DNA from: Hephaestia mangrovi
GTDB taxonomy: Bacteria; Pseudomonadota; Alphaproteobacteria; Sphingomonadales; Sphingomonadaceae
Direction of reading: 5' to 3'
Assembly: GCF_019880555.1 (NCBI RefSeq)
Contig: NZ_JAINVU010000009.1
Location: 37,032-101,031, forward strand
DNA length: 64,000 nucleotides
Shown piece after piece: positions 52,196-61,249 of the stretch; position 1 is the stretch's first letter; the number at the start of each line of letters is the position of its first letter. The position numbers were made by a program, and so were the translations under genes. Below the pieces are notes generated by a model. It did no database searches. It was not told where the DNA came from and saw only the letters and a list, made by a program, of their open reading frames with translations.

Positions 52196-54157
52196 ATGGC
52201 GGACGATGATTTCAGCTTATGGCTGGGCCGGATCGGCGCCGATCGACCGATGGCGCATCAGCTTCGACGCTCGGTCAATCTGGCTGGCGCAAGGACACGG
52301 TCGTCTATCACCCGGGCAGCCCGGTTCGATGGCAGCCGGATCGGCCGTGGGTCAGGCGTCGGCAGGATGCTCGGTTCGTCCAACCGCTTCGGCGGTTTTC
52401 GCGCGCGTCGCGTGGTGGTCAAAGCCCGGTTCGTGAAGCTCGCCGGGAAGGGTGCCAAAGCGGCGGTCGCGCACATGCGCTATTTGCAGCGCGACGGCAC
52501 CACGCGCGACGGCGAGCGCGGCACGCTCTACGCCGCCGATCAAGACATCGCCGATGGCAAAGCATTTCTCGAGCGCGGCGCCGGCGACCGCCACCAGTTC
52601 CGCTTCATCGTCGCGCCCGAGGACGGCGCCGAATATCCCGACCTCAAGCCGCTGGTGCGCCGCTGGATGAACCAGGTCGAGCAGGACCTGGGCACGAGGC
52701 TCGACTGGGTCGCGGTCGACCACTTCAACACGGGGCATCCGCACAGCCATGTGCTGGTGCGCGGCGTCGACGATCGCGGCCAGGATCTGATCATCGCGCG
52801 CGAGTATATCAGCCGGGGTCTCGCCGGCCGTGCCGCCGAGCTGGTCAACCTAGACCTCGGCCCGCGTACCGATCGCGAAATCTTCATCGCTCGCCAGCGC
52901 GAGATTACCCAGGAGCGGTTCACCACTATCGATCGCAAATTATTGCTCGCGCATGAGCCTGACGGGCTGGTCTCTGCCTGGCATCGCGACGGCGTCGAGC
53001 AGGGCCTGCGCGCCGCGCGGCTGGGCACGCTCGAACGCATGGGGCTGGCAATCGAGGGAGGAAGGGGGCGCTACCGTCTCGCCGATGATCTCGAAGCAAC
53101 GTTGCGCGCGATGGGACGGCGGGGTGACATCATCGCGACCATGCATGAGCAGCTGAAGCGGCGTACGCCCGAGGTGCCGCCGCACGATTATGCGATCTAC
53201 GATCCAGCCGAAGGCAAGCCGCTGATCGGACGTGTGGTCGCGCGCGGGCTCGCCGACGAGCATCGCGATCGTCACTACATGATCGTCGCGGCAACCGATG
53301 GCCGCAGCCACTATGTCGAGCTCGGCGCGCGCTCGCTTGGCGAGACGCTCGAACAGCTGGAGATCGTCGCGGTAAAGCCGGTGGTGCCGGCGGTCCGCGA
53401 GGCGGATCGCACGATCGCCGCGGTCGCAGCTGACAATGACGGCATCTATAACGTCGAGGGGCATTTGCGGCATGACCCGAGTGCGACCCAGCGGTTCGCC
53501 GAAGCGCATGTCCGCCGTCTCGAGGCACTGCGCCGGCGCGACGGCGTGGCCGAGCGGCGGCTCGACGGCAGCTGGACGATCGCGCCCGACCATCTCGACC
53601 GCGTGCTGGCGAGCGAACAGCGCGTCGCTATAGCGCGCCCGGTCGAAATCGAGCTTCTGTCGGAACAGCCGCTCGACAAGCTCACGCGACACGATGGTGT
53701 GACCTGGCTCGACGAACGGCAACAAGGCGACGCTACCGAGAAGCTGGAGCGCGGATTCGGCGCCGAGCTTCGCAAGGCGCTGGCGCTGCGGCGCCAGTGG
53801 CTGATCGAGCAGGGCCTGGCCTGGGAAGAGGGTGACGCCGTTCACTTCAAACCGGGCCTGATCGAGACGCTTCGCCAGCGCGAGCTGCGCCAGGTCGCGG
53901 GGCAGCTGTCGAAAGAGCTCGGGCTCGATTACGCCGAGCATCGCGGCGGACCGATCGAAGGCATCTACCGCAAGCCGGTACAGGTCGGATCAAGCAAGTT
54001 TGCGCTGATCGAGAAGTCGAGAGAGTTCACGCTCGTGCCGTGGCGACCGGTGCTCGAAAAGCAAGTCGGTCGCTACGTCTCCGGCATCCAGCGCGGCGGC
54101 TCGATCAGCTGGACGTTCGGTCGCCAGCGAACAGGCCCGGAGATCGGCGGGTTCTGA
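52196..54157 (+). CDS. VirD2/MobA-type relaxase (DUF3363-like)
   Basis: This 653-residue protein is a conjugative relaxase. The N-terminal nuclease region has VAVDHFNTGHPHSHVLVRG, which carries the metal-binding histidines of VirD2-like (MOBP) enzymes, and the large C-terminal part matches the DUF3363 type. It nicks one strand at oriT and leads it into a recipient. The ATG at 52196 has GAGG about 7 bases upstream. Coupling and transport genes are absent from the window, so transfer would need a helper element. Confidence 0.88.
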   Translation: MADDDFSLWLGRIGADRPMAHQLRRSVNLAGARTRSSITRAARFDGSRIGRGSGVGRMLGSSNRFGGFRARRVVVKARFVKLAGKGAKAAVAHMRYLQRDGTTRDGERGTLYAADQDIADGKAFLERGAGDRHQFRFIVAPEDGAEYPDLKPLVRRWMNQVEQDLGTRLDWVAVDHFNTGHPHSHVLVRGVDDRGQDLIIAREYISRGLAGRAAELVNLDLGPRTDREIFIARQREITQERFTTIDRKLLLAHEPDGLVSAWHRDGVEQGLRAARLGTLERMGLAIEGGRGRYRLADDLEATLRAMGRRGDIIATMHEQLKRRTPEVPPHDYAIYDPAEGKPLIGRVVARGLADEHRDRHYMIVAATDGRSHYVELGARSLGETLEQLEIVAVKPVVPAVREADRTIAAVAADNDGIYNVEGHLRHDPSATQRFAEAHVRRLEALRRRDGVAERRLDGSWTIAPDHLDRVLASEQRVAIARPVEIELLSEQPLDKLTRHDGVTWLDERQQGDATEKLERGFGAELRKALALRRQWLIEQGLAWEEGDAVHFKPGLIETLRQRELRQVAGQLSKELGLDYAEHRGGPIEGIYRKPVQVGSSKFALIEKSREFTLVPWRPVLEKQVGRYVSGIQRGGSISWTFGRQRTGPEIGGF

Positions 54158-54223
54158 GCGTCACCAAGAAGGGGGCCCGTGGCACCGGACAGGCTCTGTC
54201 GCTGAATACGCGCGTCGCCGACA

Positions 54224-54655
54224 ATGCGAGCCATGCAAACCAGAAAGACCCGCCATCAATTTTATCTGCCCAACGATCTGTCGGCGAAGCTCGATGCGAT
54301 GGCGGCGCGATCGGGGTCGTCAAAGACCGCGATCCTTACCGACGCGCTGACCGCCTGGTTCGATCGTCGCGCCGCCAATGAGCTCGACCAGCGCTTCGGC
54401 ATCCGGCTCGATCGCCAGAGCCGCACCGCCGATCGCACCGAGCAGAAGCTCGACTATCTGACCGAGGCGCTCGGGCTGTTCATTCGCCATCAGCTGACGC
54501 TCACCGCGCACCAGCCCGCATTTGATGCTGAAACGCAGCGGCTGGGGCGGCTGCGCTACGACGAGTTCGTGAAGCTGGCGGGGCGGCTGTTGGCGCGCAA
54601 TTCTGCCGGAGCCGCGTCGAGCGCGCCACCAGCTCTATCCGCAGATCAGAAATGA
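54224..54655 (+). CDS. Ribbon-helix-helix regulator (CopG-like)
   Basis: This 143-residue protein has an N-terminal ribbon-helix-helix (HQFYLPNDLSAKLDAMAARSGSSKTAILTDALTAWFDRR, residues about 11-49) and a coiled or helical C-terminal part. In conjugative elements such a gene between the relaxase and trbB regulates transfer genes; here the trb genes are missing and it is followed by an AlpA-like gene. It overlaps the next region by four bases. Confidence 0.82.
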   Translation: MRAMQTRKTRHQFYLPNDLSAKLDAMAARSGSSKTAILTDALTAWFDRRAANELDQRFGIRLDRQSRTADRTEQKLDYLTEALGLFIRHQLTLTAHQPAFDAETQRLGRLRYDEFVKLAGRLLARNSAGAASSAPPALSADQK

Positions 54656-54666
54656 AGGAGGAAGCC

Positions 54667-55068
54667 ATGCCCACCGCCGCGCCGCATCCCGTCAGCCACC
54701 CGGCGATCACGCTGCGCATTCCGGATGCTTGCCGCGCAACCGGGATTGGCCGGTCGAAACTCTATGAGCTGATCAAGCTGGGCGAGATCGACTCGATCAA
54801 GATCGGTCGGATCACGCTCATCCCCGTGACCAGCATCGAGCGACTGATCGCGCGCTCCGGTGCCGCCGTTATCCCCGATGAGCGGGAAAGGGAGCGGCAG
54901 ATAATGTCGATGCACCCGTTTCTCGCCAACGCCGTAATCACCGCGGCGCTGGCGCATATGACGGATCAGGTAAGAGGCGGCCTGAACTCAGCCGACCAGC
55001 TCACGCGATCCAAGGCCGAGGACGGCCTGGCAGCACGAATTGTCGAGACTCTGCTGGAGGCCGGTTGA
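54667..55068 (+). CDS. AlpA-like HTH/excisionase-family protein
   Basis: This 133-residue protein has an excisionase/MerR-like DNA-binding domain (PDACRATGIGRSKLYELIKLGEIDSIKIGR, residues about 15-45). AlpA-type proteins regulate or assist excision of integrated elements; the integrase here lies 15 kb away and lacks a local partner, so this is the best excisionase candidate. AAGGAGG lies just upstream of the ATG at 54667; an ATG at 54652 would add five residues. Confidence 0.78.
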   Translation: MPTAAPHPVSHPAITLRIPDACRATGIGRSKLYELIKLGEIDSIKIGRITLIPVTSIERLIARSGAAVIPDERERERQIMSMHPFLANAVITAALAHMTDQVRGGLNSADQLTRSKAEDGLAARIVETLLEAG

Positions 55069-55402
55069 TTGCTGGGGGCGATTGGTAGCGGTCCAAGGCG
55101 GGAGAGGCTCCAGCGCAGGGCAAGGCCTTGATGGCGACTTCTGGGCCGTTAGCGGTAGGTCCGCTTTGCGGTTCTGAACCGCAGAAAGTAGTCACTTTTA
55201 TCCCAGAGCCGCTAGAGACCAAAAGAAGGAGAGGCGCGTTGATAGCAGGCACCTTTTGCTGTGAGCAGTCCGAGGCCGTTATGGAAGGTCATGCCCTGGT
55301 CGTCACGCCGACCAGCGCATCACTGATCGCAAGCTTTGCAGCCGTTGTAATTGGGCATGACAAGCGCTTGCAACTAGAGGCTTGCACCCGGATAGGAGCC
55401 AA
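55069..55402 (+). promoter_or_regulatory. 334-base gap with operator-like palindrome before hsdR
   Basis: TGCGGTTC-T-GAACCGCA at 55167-55183 is a perfect 17-base palindrome with a single central base, the form of a protein-binding site and not of a hairpin. It could serve a C-type or RHH repressor of the defence operon. An open frame of about 90 codons crosses this gap, but it has no good start and no recognisable protein. Confidence 0.55.
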
Positions 55403-57958
55403 GTGACGGTTACGGGGGGCACTTTGAGAGATAAAGAGGCAGCTGCGAGGATCAAGATCAACCGGCTTCTTGAAGAGGCTGGTTGGCGTTTCTTTGACGA
55501 TGCCAACGGTCCCGCGAACATCGTTCTAGAGCCCAACACCAAGGTCACCGAAACTCAGATCAATGACCTCGGTGAAGATTTTGAAGCCACGAAGAACGGC
55601 TTCATCGACTTCCTGCTGCTAGATTCAAATGGGCGGCCATTGATTGTCCTTGAAGCAAAATCTGAGAGCAAAAATCCTCTGTCCGCCAAGGAGCAGGCTA
55701 GGCGCTATGCGCGGGAGCAGGACGCTCGCTTCGTGATCCTTTCAAACGGGAACATTCACTATCTTTGGGATCTCAAGCAGGGGAACCCGAGTGTCATCAC
55801 CAAATTCCCTGGTCCTGGCGAGATCAAGGATCACCATGCATTTCAACCCGACGCCGGCCGTCTAGCAAGCGAGCCGGTAGCGAGCGACTTTATCGCGCTC
55901 ACGCAGCTGCCGAACTACGCCAGCGAGGCTGGTTGGAAGAACGAAGATGAGCGCCCAGCGTTTGTCGACAAGAACAATCTTCGCTTCCTGCGGGACTATC
56001 AGAAACGGGCAGTCCACGCCGTTCAACGGGCAGTGAAGAAGGGTGATGTCAGGTTCCTGTTCGAGATGGCGACGGGCACCGGCAAGACCCTCACCTCAGC
56101 AGCAATCATCAAGCTTTTCCTCAAGACCCGCAACGCGCGACGTGTCCTGTTTCTGGTCGACCGGATCGAGCTGGAAATCCAGGCCGACAAGGCGTTTAAG
56201 GCCTTGCTCAAGAAGGACTTCACTTGCGTCATCTACAAGGAACAGAAAGACGACTGGCGAAAGGCCGACATTGTCGTCGCCACTGTCCAGTCGCTGCTTT
56301 TCAACGACAAGTTTCGCAGGGCCTTCGCGCCGACAGATTTTGACCTGGTCATTTCAGACGAAGCGCACAGGTCGATCGGCGGAAACGCTCGCGCCGTCTT
56401 CGAGTATTTCGTCGGCTACAAACTCGGCCTTACCGCCACGCCGAAGGACTACGTCAAGCAGTCGAAGAAGGCCTCCACAGCGCGTGATCCCCGCGAAACC
56501 GAGCGGCGCATTTTGCTCGACACCTACCGGACTTTCGGGTGCGAAAGTGGCGATCCGACCTTCCGCTATTCGCTGCTCGATGGGGTCAGGGATGGATTTC
56601 TTATCAACCCCTACGTCGTGGATGCCCGGACTGAGATCACCACACAGTTGCTTTCGGACGAAGGCTTCACCGTCGAAGTTACGGATGAGGACGGCAACGA
56701 GGTCAAAGAGGCTTTCGGCGGGAGGGACTTCGAGAAGAAGTTCTTCGCAGAGGCAACCAACGAGGTGTTCTGCGGGACCTTCCTGCAACACGGCCTGCGC
56801 GATCCGGTAACGGGTGAGTTCGGCAAATCGCTCGTCTTCGCGGTAAGCCAGAACCACGCTGCCAAACTGGCGCAGACCCTGAACGAGATGGCCGATCAGC
56901 TTTGGCCGGGAAAATATCAGTCAGACTTCGCGATGCAGGTCACGAGCGAGGTCATGAACGCGCAGGCCATGACCGTGCAGTTCGCGAACAACAATCTTGG
57001 TGGGCGAAGCCGGTTCAACGAGCACTATCGGACCAGCCGGGCGCGCGTCTGCGTGACGGTCGGGATGATGACAACAGGCTATGATTGTCCCGACATACTC
57101 AACCTCGCTTTGATGCGGCCAATCTTCAGCCCTTCCGACTTCGTGCAGATGAAGGGCCGTGGGACCCGCAGACATCGGTTTGCAGAGGAAATGCGTGACC
57201 CGGCACTCAAGGTGCAGATTGCCGACCTTCAGAAGACCGAATTTCGCCTGTTCGACTTCTTCGCCAATTGCGAGTTCTTCGAGGAGAAGTTCGACTACGA
57301 TGAAGAGCTGACCCTTCCCCAGCCGTCGACACAGCCCTTCATCAACAAGGTCGAAGCGCCACGCCCCGGATTCAAAGGTTTCGAGACCTTCCAGCCGGAC
57401 GCGATCGCCACACAGAACGAGCAACAGATCGGCCTGGAGGGAATGCGGATCGATCGCGAGTTCTTCCAGAAATTCGAGGACACCGTCCGCCAGGATGCGG
57501 CTCTGACCGCCATGGTCGAGCAGCAAAACTGGGAGGCAGCCGTGCGGCGCGTCGTGGAGACCGTTTTCGACAAGCCAGACGACTTCTTCAGCCTCGACAA
57601 GCTTCGCCGTGCCGCCGGGCTCGATCGCCGCCTGACAGTGCGCGAGCTGATCGAGAAGGCTTTTGGCCATATCCCGCGTTTCAAGTCGAAGGACGAGCTC
57701 ATCGACGACGAGTTCCAGAAGTTCCTGCTCGACCAGAAGCCCGAGCAGGCCGACCGGATCGCGCAGATGCGCTACTATTTCGAAGCCTACATCAAGGACG
57801 CCAATGTCCGGCGCATCATCGACGATGGTCGGGTGGCCGATCTCAACGTCAATCCGATCTTCGGCATGAAGGATCTGAAGGCAGTGCCGAAAGAATGGGT
57901 CCGCCGCATCCCCGAATACATCAAGGACTATGTGTCCCTGAACCCGTTCCTCCCATAA
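55403..57958 (+). CDS. hsdR: Type I restriction subunit R (HsdR)
   Basis: This 851-residue protein combines an N-terminal nuclease region (GFIDFLLLDSNGRP, IVLEAKSESK) with a superfamily-2 helicase: Walker A ATGTGKTLTSA, DEAH box in VISDEAHRS, motif TATPKDYV, and late helicase motifs including MTTGYDCPDI and MKGRGTRRHRF. It cleaves DNA after ATP-driven translocation in complex with HsdM and HsdS. The GTG at 55403 was chosen with AGGAG 5 bases upstream; TTG codons at 55382 and 55424 are alternatives. The HsdMS fusion follows after 9 bases. Confidence 0.9.
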   Translation: MTVTGGTLRDKEAAARIKINRLLEEAGWRFFDDANGPANIVLEPNTKVTETQINDLGEDFEATKNGFIDFLLLDSNGRPLIVLEAKSESKNPLSAKEQARRYAREQDARFVILSNGNIHYLWDLKQGNPSVITKFPGPGEIKDHHAFQPDAGRLASEPVASDFIALTQLPNYASEAGWKNEDERPAFVDKNNLRFLRDYQKRAVHAVQRAVKKGDVRFLFEMATGTGKTLTSAAIIKLFLKTRNARRVLFLVDRIELEIQADKAFKALLKKDFTCVIYKEQKDDWRKADIVVATVQSLLFNDKFRRAFAPTDFDLVISDEAHRSIGGNARAVFEYFVGYKLGLTATPKDYVKQSKKASTARDPRETERRILLDTYRTFGCESGDPTFRYSLLDGVRDGFLINPYVVDARTEITTQLLSDEGFTVEVTDEDGNEVKEAFGGRDFEKKFFAEATNEVFCGTFLQHGLRDPVTGEFGKSLVFAVSQNHAAKLAQTLNEMADQLWPGKYQSDFAMQVTSEVMNAQAMTVQFANNNLGGRSRFNEHYRTSRARVCVTVGMMTTGYDCPDILNLALMRPIFSPSDFVQMKGRGTRRHRFAEEMRDPALKVQIADLQKTEFRLFDFFANCEFFEEKFDYDEELTLPQPSTQPFINKVEAPRPGFKGFETFQPDAIATQNEQQIGLEGMRIDREFFQKFEDTVRQDAALTAMVEQQNWEAAVRRVVETVFDKPDDFFSLDKLRRAAGLDRRLTVRELIEKAFGHIPRFKSKDELIDDEFQKFLLDQKPEQADRIAQMRYYFEAYIKDANVRRIIDDGRVADLNVNPIFGMKDLKAVPKEWVRRIPEYIKDYVSLNPFLP

Positions 57959-57967
57959 AGACGCCCC

Positions 57968-59998
57968 ATGCTAGACACTGATACCAAACGACGCATCAAT
58001 ACCTGCCGGGACATCCTCGTTGGCAAGGTTCCTGACCCCAAGAGCCAGGTCGAACAGATCACCATCGCGCTGATCTACAAGTTCATGGACGATATGGACC
58101 TCGAAGCGGAGGAAATGGAGTTCGACCGAAAATTCTTCACAGGCGAATACGAGCGCTATCGCTGGTCGAAGCTGCTGGCGCCGGGCGTGAGCGGGCAGGA
58201 GATGCTCAATCTCTATTCCGAAGCTCTGCTAAAGATGGTCGAGAACGAAGGACTGCCCGAGCTCTTCCGCAACATCTTCCGCAACGCCTACCTGCCTTAT
58301 CGCGATCCTGAGACCCTGCGCAGCTTCCTGCGTGAGATTAACGGCTTTACCTATGACCACAGCGAGCGGCTGGGCGATGCGTTCGAATACCTGCTCTCAG
58401 TGCTGGGAAGCCAGGGCGACGCCGGGCAATTCCGCACACCGCGCCACATCATCGATTTCATGGTCGAGATCATCGATCCGAAGAAGGGCGAGGTGATCCT
58501 TGACCCCGCCTGCGGCACAGCCGGGTTCCTGATCTCCTCCTACAAGCATATCCTGAAAGCCAACTCGACCGTGCAGGATCGCAATGGCGGCAATGGCGCA
58601 GAGGTCGATGCGGCGGAGGCGACGCTCGACAGCCCATTGCGCTATCCGGGCGACCTGCTGACCACAGATGACCGCGAGCGCTTGGCGAACAACATCAAGG
58701 GCTATGACATCTCGCCGGACATGGTGCGGCTGAGCCTGGTCAACCTGTACCTGCACGGCTTCCTCGATCCCAATGTCGAGGAATACGACACGCTTACCAG
58801 CGAGGACAAATGGGGCGAGACGGCGGACGTGATCCTCGCCAACCCGCCCTTCATGTCGCCAAAGGGCGGGATCAAGCCGCACACGAAATTCTCGATCGCT
58901 TCGAAGCGGAGTGAGGTGCTGTTTGTCGACTACATCGCTGAGCACCTGACGCCCAAAGGCCGCGCGGCGATTGTCGTCCCCGAAGGCATCATTTTTCAGA
59001 GCCAGAGCGCTTATGTCGAACTACGGAAGGCTTTGGTTGAGAAATACCTCGCAGCGGTGATTTCGTTGCCAGCGGGCGTGTTCAATCCCTATTCGGGCGT
59101 AAAAACTTCAATCCTCATTCTGGACAGCGCAGTTGCCAAGGCGAGCGATGAAGTCGCCTTCATCAAGATCGAAAATGACGGCTTTGGTCTCGGTGCGCAG
59201 CGCAAAGCCGTAGAGGGAACCCAGCTGCCTCAGGCCAAAGCTGAATTGACCGCATGGCTCAATGCGAAGCGCAACGCGGCAGAATCTGAGCTGAACTCTT
59301 CCATCGGCTTTGCGATTGAAAGAGGCCGCGTTGTCGAAGACGGCCAATACAATCTCAGCAGCGACCGCTATCGAGAGGCCACTGAGCGAGAAAGTATCTG
59401 GCCTCTCGTCCCATTAGGAGACGTTACCCGCAGATTCAGTGGCGGAACTCCATCTAAGGAGAACTCAGACTTTTGGTCCGGCGAAATTCCATGGGTGTCA
59501 CCCAAGGATATGAAATCGGATGTCATCCATGATACCGAGGATCATATATCGGAGGCCGCAATTGAAGGCAGTGCGACTTCTCTGGTCCCTGCGGGCACCG
59601 TCTTGTGCGTCGTTCGCTCCGGTATTCTAAAGCATACTTTTCCGGTCGCTCTTACCTCGCGACCAATGTGCTTCAACCAAGACATTGTTGCATTGAGCTG
59701 CGACGCCGATCGGCTCGACCCGCTCTTTCTATTTTGGTCCCTGAAAGGACGCGCAGCTGAAATCCTTTCGAAAGGTATCAAGCCTGGCGTTACTGTACAG
59801 AGCTTTCATTCAGGCTTCTTCAAGACGTTCCAGATTCCCCTTCCGCCGCTCGAAGTGCAGCAGGAAATTGTAGCAGAGATCAAAGGATATGAGGCGGAAA
59901 TCACAGCGCTTGAATCCCAAATAGCTGACCGCAAGAAGGCGATAGATCAGGCCATTTCGAAAGTCTGGGGACCAGAACCTAGTGGAGACTCTGTGTGA
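57968..59998 (+). CDS. hsdM: HsdM-HsdS fusion: adenine methyltransferase with one target-recognition domain
   Basis: This 676-residue protein starts as a type I methylase: the helical N terminus ends in DAFEYLLSVLGSQGDAGQFRTPR, SAM motif DPACGTAGFL is at about residue 178, catalytic NPPF at about 295. After about residue 475 (WPLVPLGDVTRRFSGGTPSKEN, then WSGEIPWVSPKDMKSD) it turns into an HsdS-type target-recognition domain, ending with the coiled coil IKGYEAEITALESQIADRKKAIDQAIS. Only one such domain is present; a usual HsdS has two. The protein could therefore act as a dimer with a symmetric site. It overlaps the next gene by four bases. Confidence 0.87.
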   Translation: MLDTDTKRRINTCRDILVGKVPDPKSQVEQITIALIYKFMDDMDLEAEEMEFDRKFFTGEYERYRWSKLLAPGVSGQEMLNLYSEALLKMVENEGLPELFRNIFRNAYLPYRDPETLRSFLREINGFTYDHSERLGDAFEYLLSVLGSQGDAGQFRTPRHIIDFMVEIIDPKKGEVILDPACGTAGFLISSYKHILKANSTVQDRNGGNGAEVDAAEATLDSPLRYPGDLLTTDDRERLANNIKGYDISPDMVRLSLVNLYLHGFLDPNVEEYDTLTSEDKWGETADVILANPPFMSPKGGIKPHTKFSIASKRSEVLFVDYIAEHLTPKGRAAIVVPEGIIFQSQSAYVELRKALVEKYLAAVISLPAGVFNPYSGVKTSILILDSAVAKASDEVAFIKIENDGFGLGAQRKAVEGTQLPQAKAELTAWLNAKRNAAESELNSSIGFAIERGRVVEDGQYNLSSDRYREATERESIWPLVPLGDVTRRFSGGTPSKENSDFWSGEIPWVSPKDMKSDVIHDTEDHISEAAIEGSATSLVPAGTVLCVVRSGILKHTFPVALTSRPMCFNQDIVALSCDADRLDPLFLFWSLKGRAAEILSKGIKPGVTVQSFHSGFFKTFQIPLPPLEVQQEIVAEIKGYEAEITALESQIADRKKAIDQAISKVWGPEPSGDSV

Positions 59999-60738
59999 TA
60001 GACGAAGCCGGACAACTCGAAGGCTTCCTGCCAATCTCCTATCGCACGCCGAAGGAAGAGCAGTATGTCCGCTTCCTGTGGGAGGCGTTCAACGACAATT
60101 GCGAAAGCGGGAAGTACCAGTTCGCCTTCCTCGCCTACCACATGCTCACCATGTGCTTCGTGTACTTCAACATCTGGCAGATCAAGCTGATCAAGCCAGC
60201 CGACTTTGCGACCGCGCTGATCGGTTTCGGTAAGGACATGGAGAAGGAACTGCTGGAGTCCACCAGCCCCTTCACCTTTCACGTTGTGAACGAGAGCAAC
60301 GTGATGCGCTTCCTCAAGCTCATCCAGTGCGACAACGGCAAGATCGGCACCTACACCAAGCTAGTAAAGGACCGGAACGAGACGGCACATTCCAACGGCA
60401 ACATCTTCTTCAGCACCGAGGCCGAGCTGGCCGCCAAGATCCACGAAATCCTGCGCATCGTCACAGAGATACAAAGCCACAGCGAGGCGATCATCGTCGA
60501 TGGCTACAAGCGCTTCCTGCTCGACTCCGCCGACCCCGAAGAACGAGAACATATCGACGCGATCGACCAGGTCCGCGAGGTCCTGATCCACGAGAACTAC
60601 ATGTCGCTTATCGACCTCGATTTCTGCGCCAGGTTCGACATCGCCGAGTTCGCCGACCATCCGCACTTTGCCGAGATAGAAGCGCTCCATCGCGAAGTGC
60701 AGGGGTGGGTTGAGAGCGAAGAGGCGTTGGCGGCATGA
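59995..60738 (+). CDS. Hypothetical protein with HEPN-type RX4H motif
   Basis: This 247-residue protein has no recognised family. It looks mainly helical and contains VKDRNETAHSNGN, whose RNETAH fits the R-x4-H signature of HEPN ribonucleases, at about residues 126-131. It starts GTG at 59995, overlapping the HsdMS stop by four bases, and overlaps the next gene by four bases. Anticodon nucleases (PrrC, RloC) are also coded inside type I restriction operons, so an RNase effector guarded by the restriction enzyme is an attractive but unproven role. Confidence 0.75.
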   Translation: MIDEAGQLEGFLPISYRTPKEEQYVRFLWEAFNDNCESGKYQFAFLAYHMLTMCFVYFNIWQIKLIKPADFATALIGFGKDMEKELLESTSPFTFHVVNESNVMRFLKLIQCDNGKIGTYTKLVKDRNETAHSNGNIFFSTEAELAAKIHEILRIVTEIQSHSEAIIVDGYKRFLLDSADPEEREHIDAIDQVREVLIHENYMSLIDLDFCARFDIAEFADHPHFAEIEALHREVQGWVESEEALAA

Positions 60739-61247
60739 GCAAGTACAGCTTCAGCGGAACCTTCAAACGCTCATCGCCGGCATCCTTCGCCGATAAGGTC
60801 GGCATTCCGCTAGGCTGGATTGTAGTCCACCACAGCCACATCCCGGAGAAGGCTGATCGCCGAATAGCACATGGCGAGTGGTTCGAGATTTCCTCAGATC
60901 GCGGCACCATTTATCGGATGCTGCGCTTTTCTCCGAACATAACCAAGGGTGACGACCAGAGCCCCGGAAAGATGGTTATCGACTGGATCGGCTGGATCGA
61001 TCTGCACAACCGGGATGAGGATGTCGACGGCCCGCTCACACTCACGGTGAGTCGGGTCCCGCTTTTGAAACGGCCTTGGGTATATCTCAAACATCCCGAC
61101 CCGGCAGTTCGGCTGTCGGGGTGGCTTGGTTGGGCCTCCGTTATTCTGGGCTTGGCCGCACTTCTGATCTCAATTCCCTACCAGTGGATCGGCGAGAAGA
61201 TCGGCAGTCTGATCAATGCGATCGCATGCTTTTGCGGCGGAGGTTGA
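60735..61247 (+). CDS. Small membrane protein of the defence operon
   Basis: This 170-residue protein has a soluble N-terminal domain of about 115 residues (WIVVHHSHIPEKADRRIAHG, WFEISSDRGTIYRMLRF) and one strong C-terminal membrane helix (LGWASVILGLAALLISIPY). No known motif was recognised. It overlaps the HEPN-motif gene, and the MBL-fold gene begins 2 bases after it. A membrane-linked effector or sensor role is possible only by analogy with other defence operons. Confidence 0.72.
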   Translation: MSKYSFSGTFKRSSPASFADKVGIPLGWIVVHHSHIPEKADRRIAHGEWFEISSDRGTIYRMLRFSPNITKGDDQSPGKMVIDWIGWIDLHNRDEDVDGPLTLTVSRVPLLKRPWVYLKHPDPAVRLSGWLGWASVILGLAALLISIPYQWIGEKIGSLINAIACFCGGG

Positions 61248-61249
61248 GC

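Noticed and set aside
55128..55406. A 92-codon frame in the gap before hsdR
   Set aside because: No good start, no recognised motif, and it runs over the palindrome and into the hsdR start; judged non-coding but not excluded.
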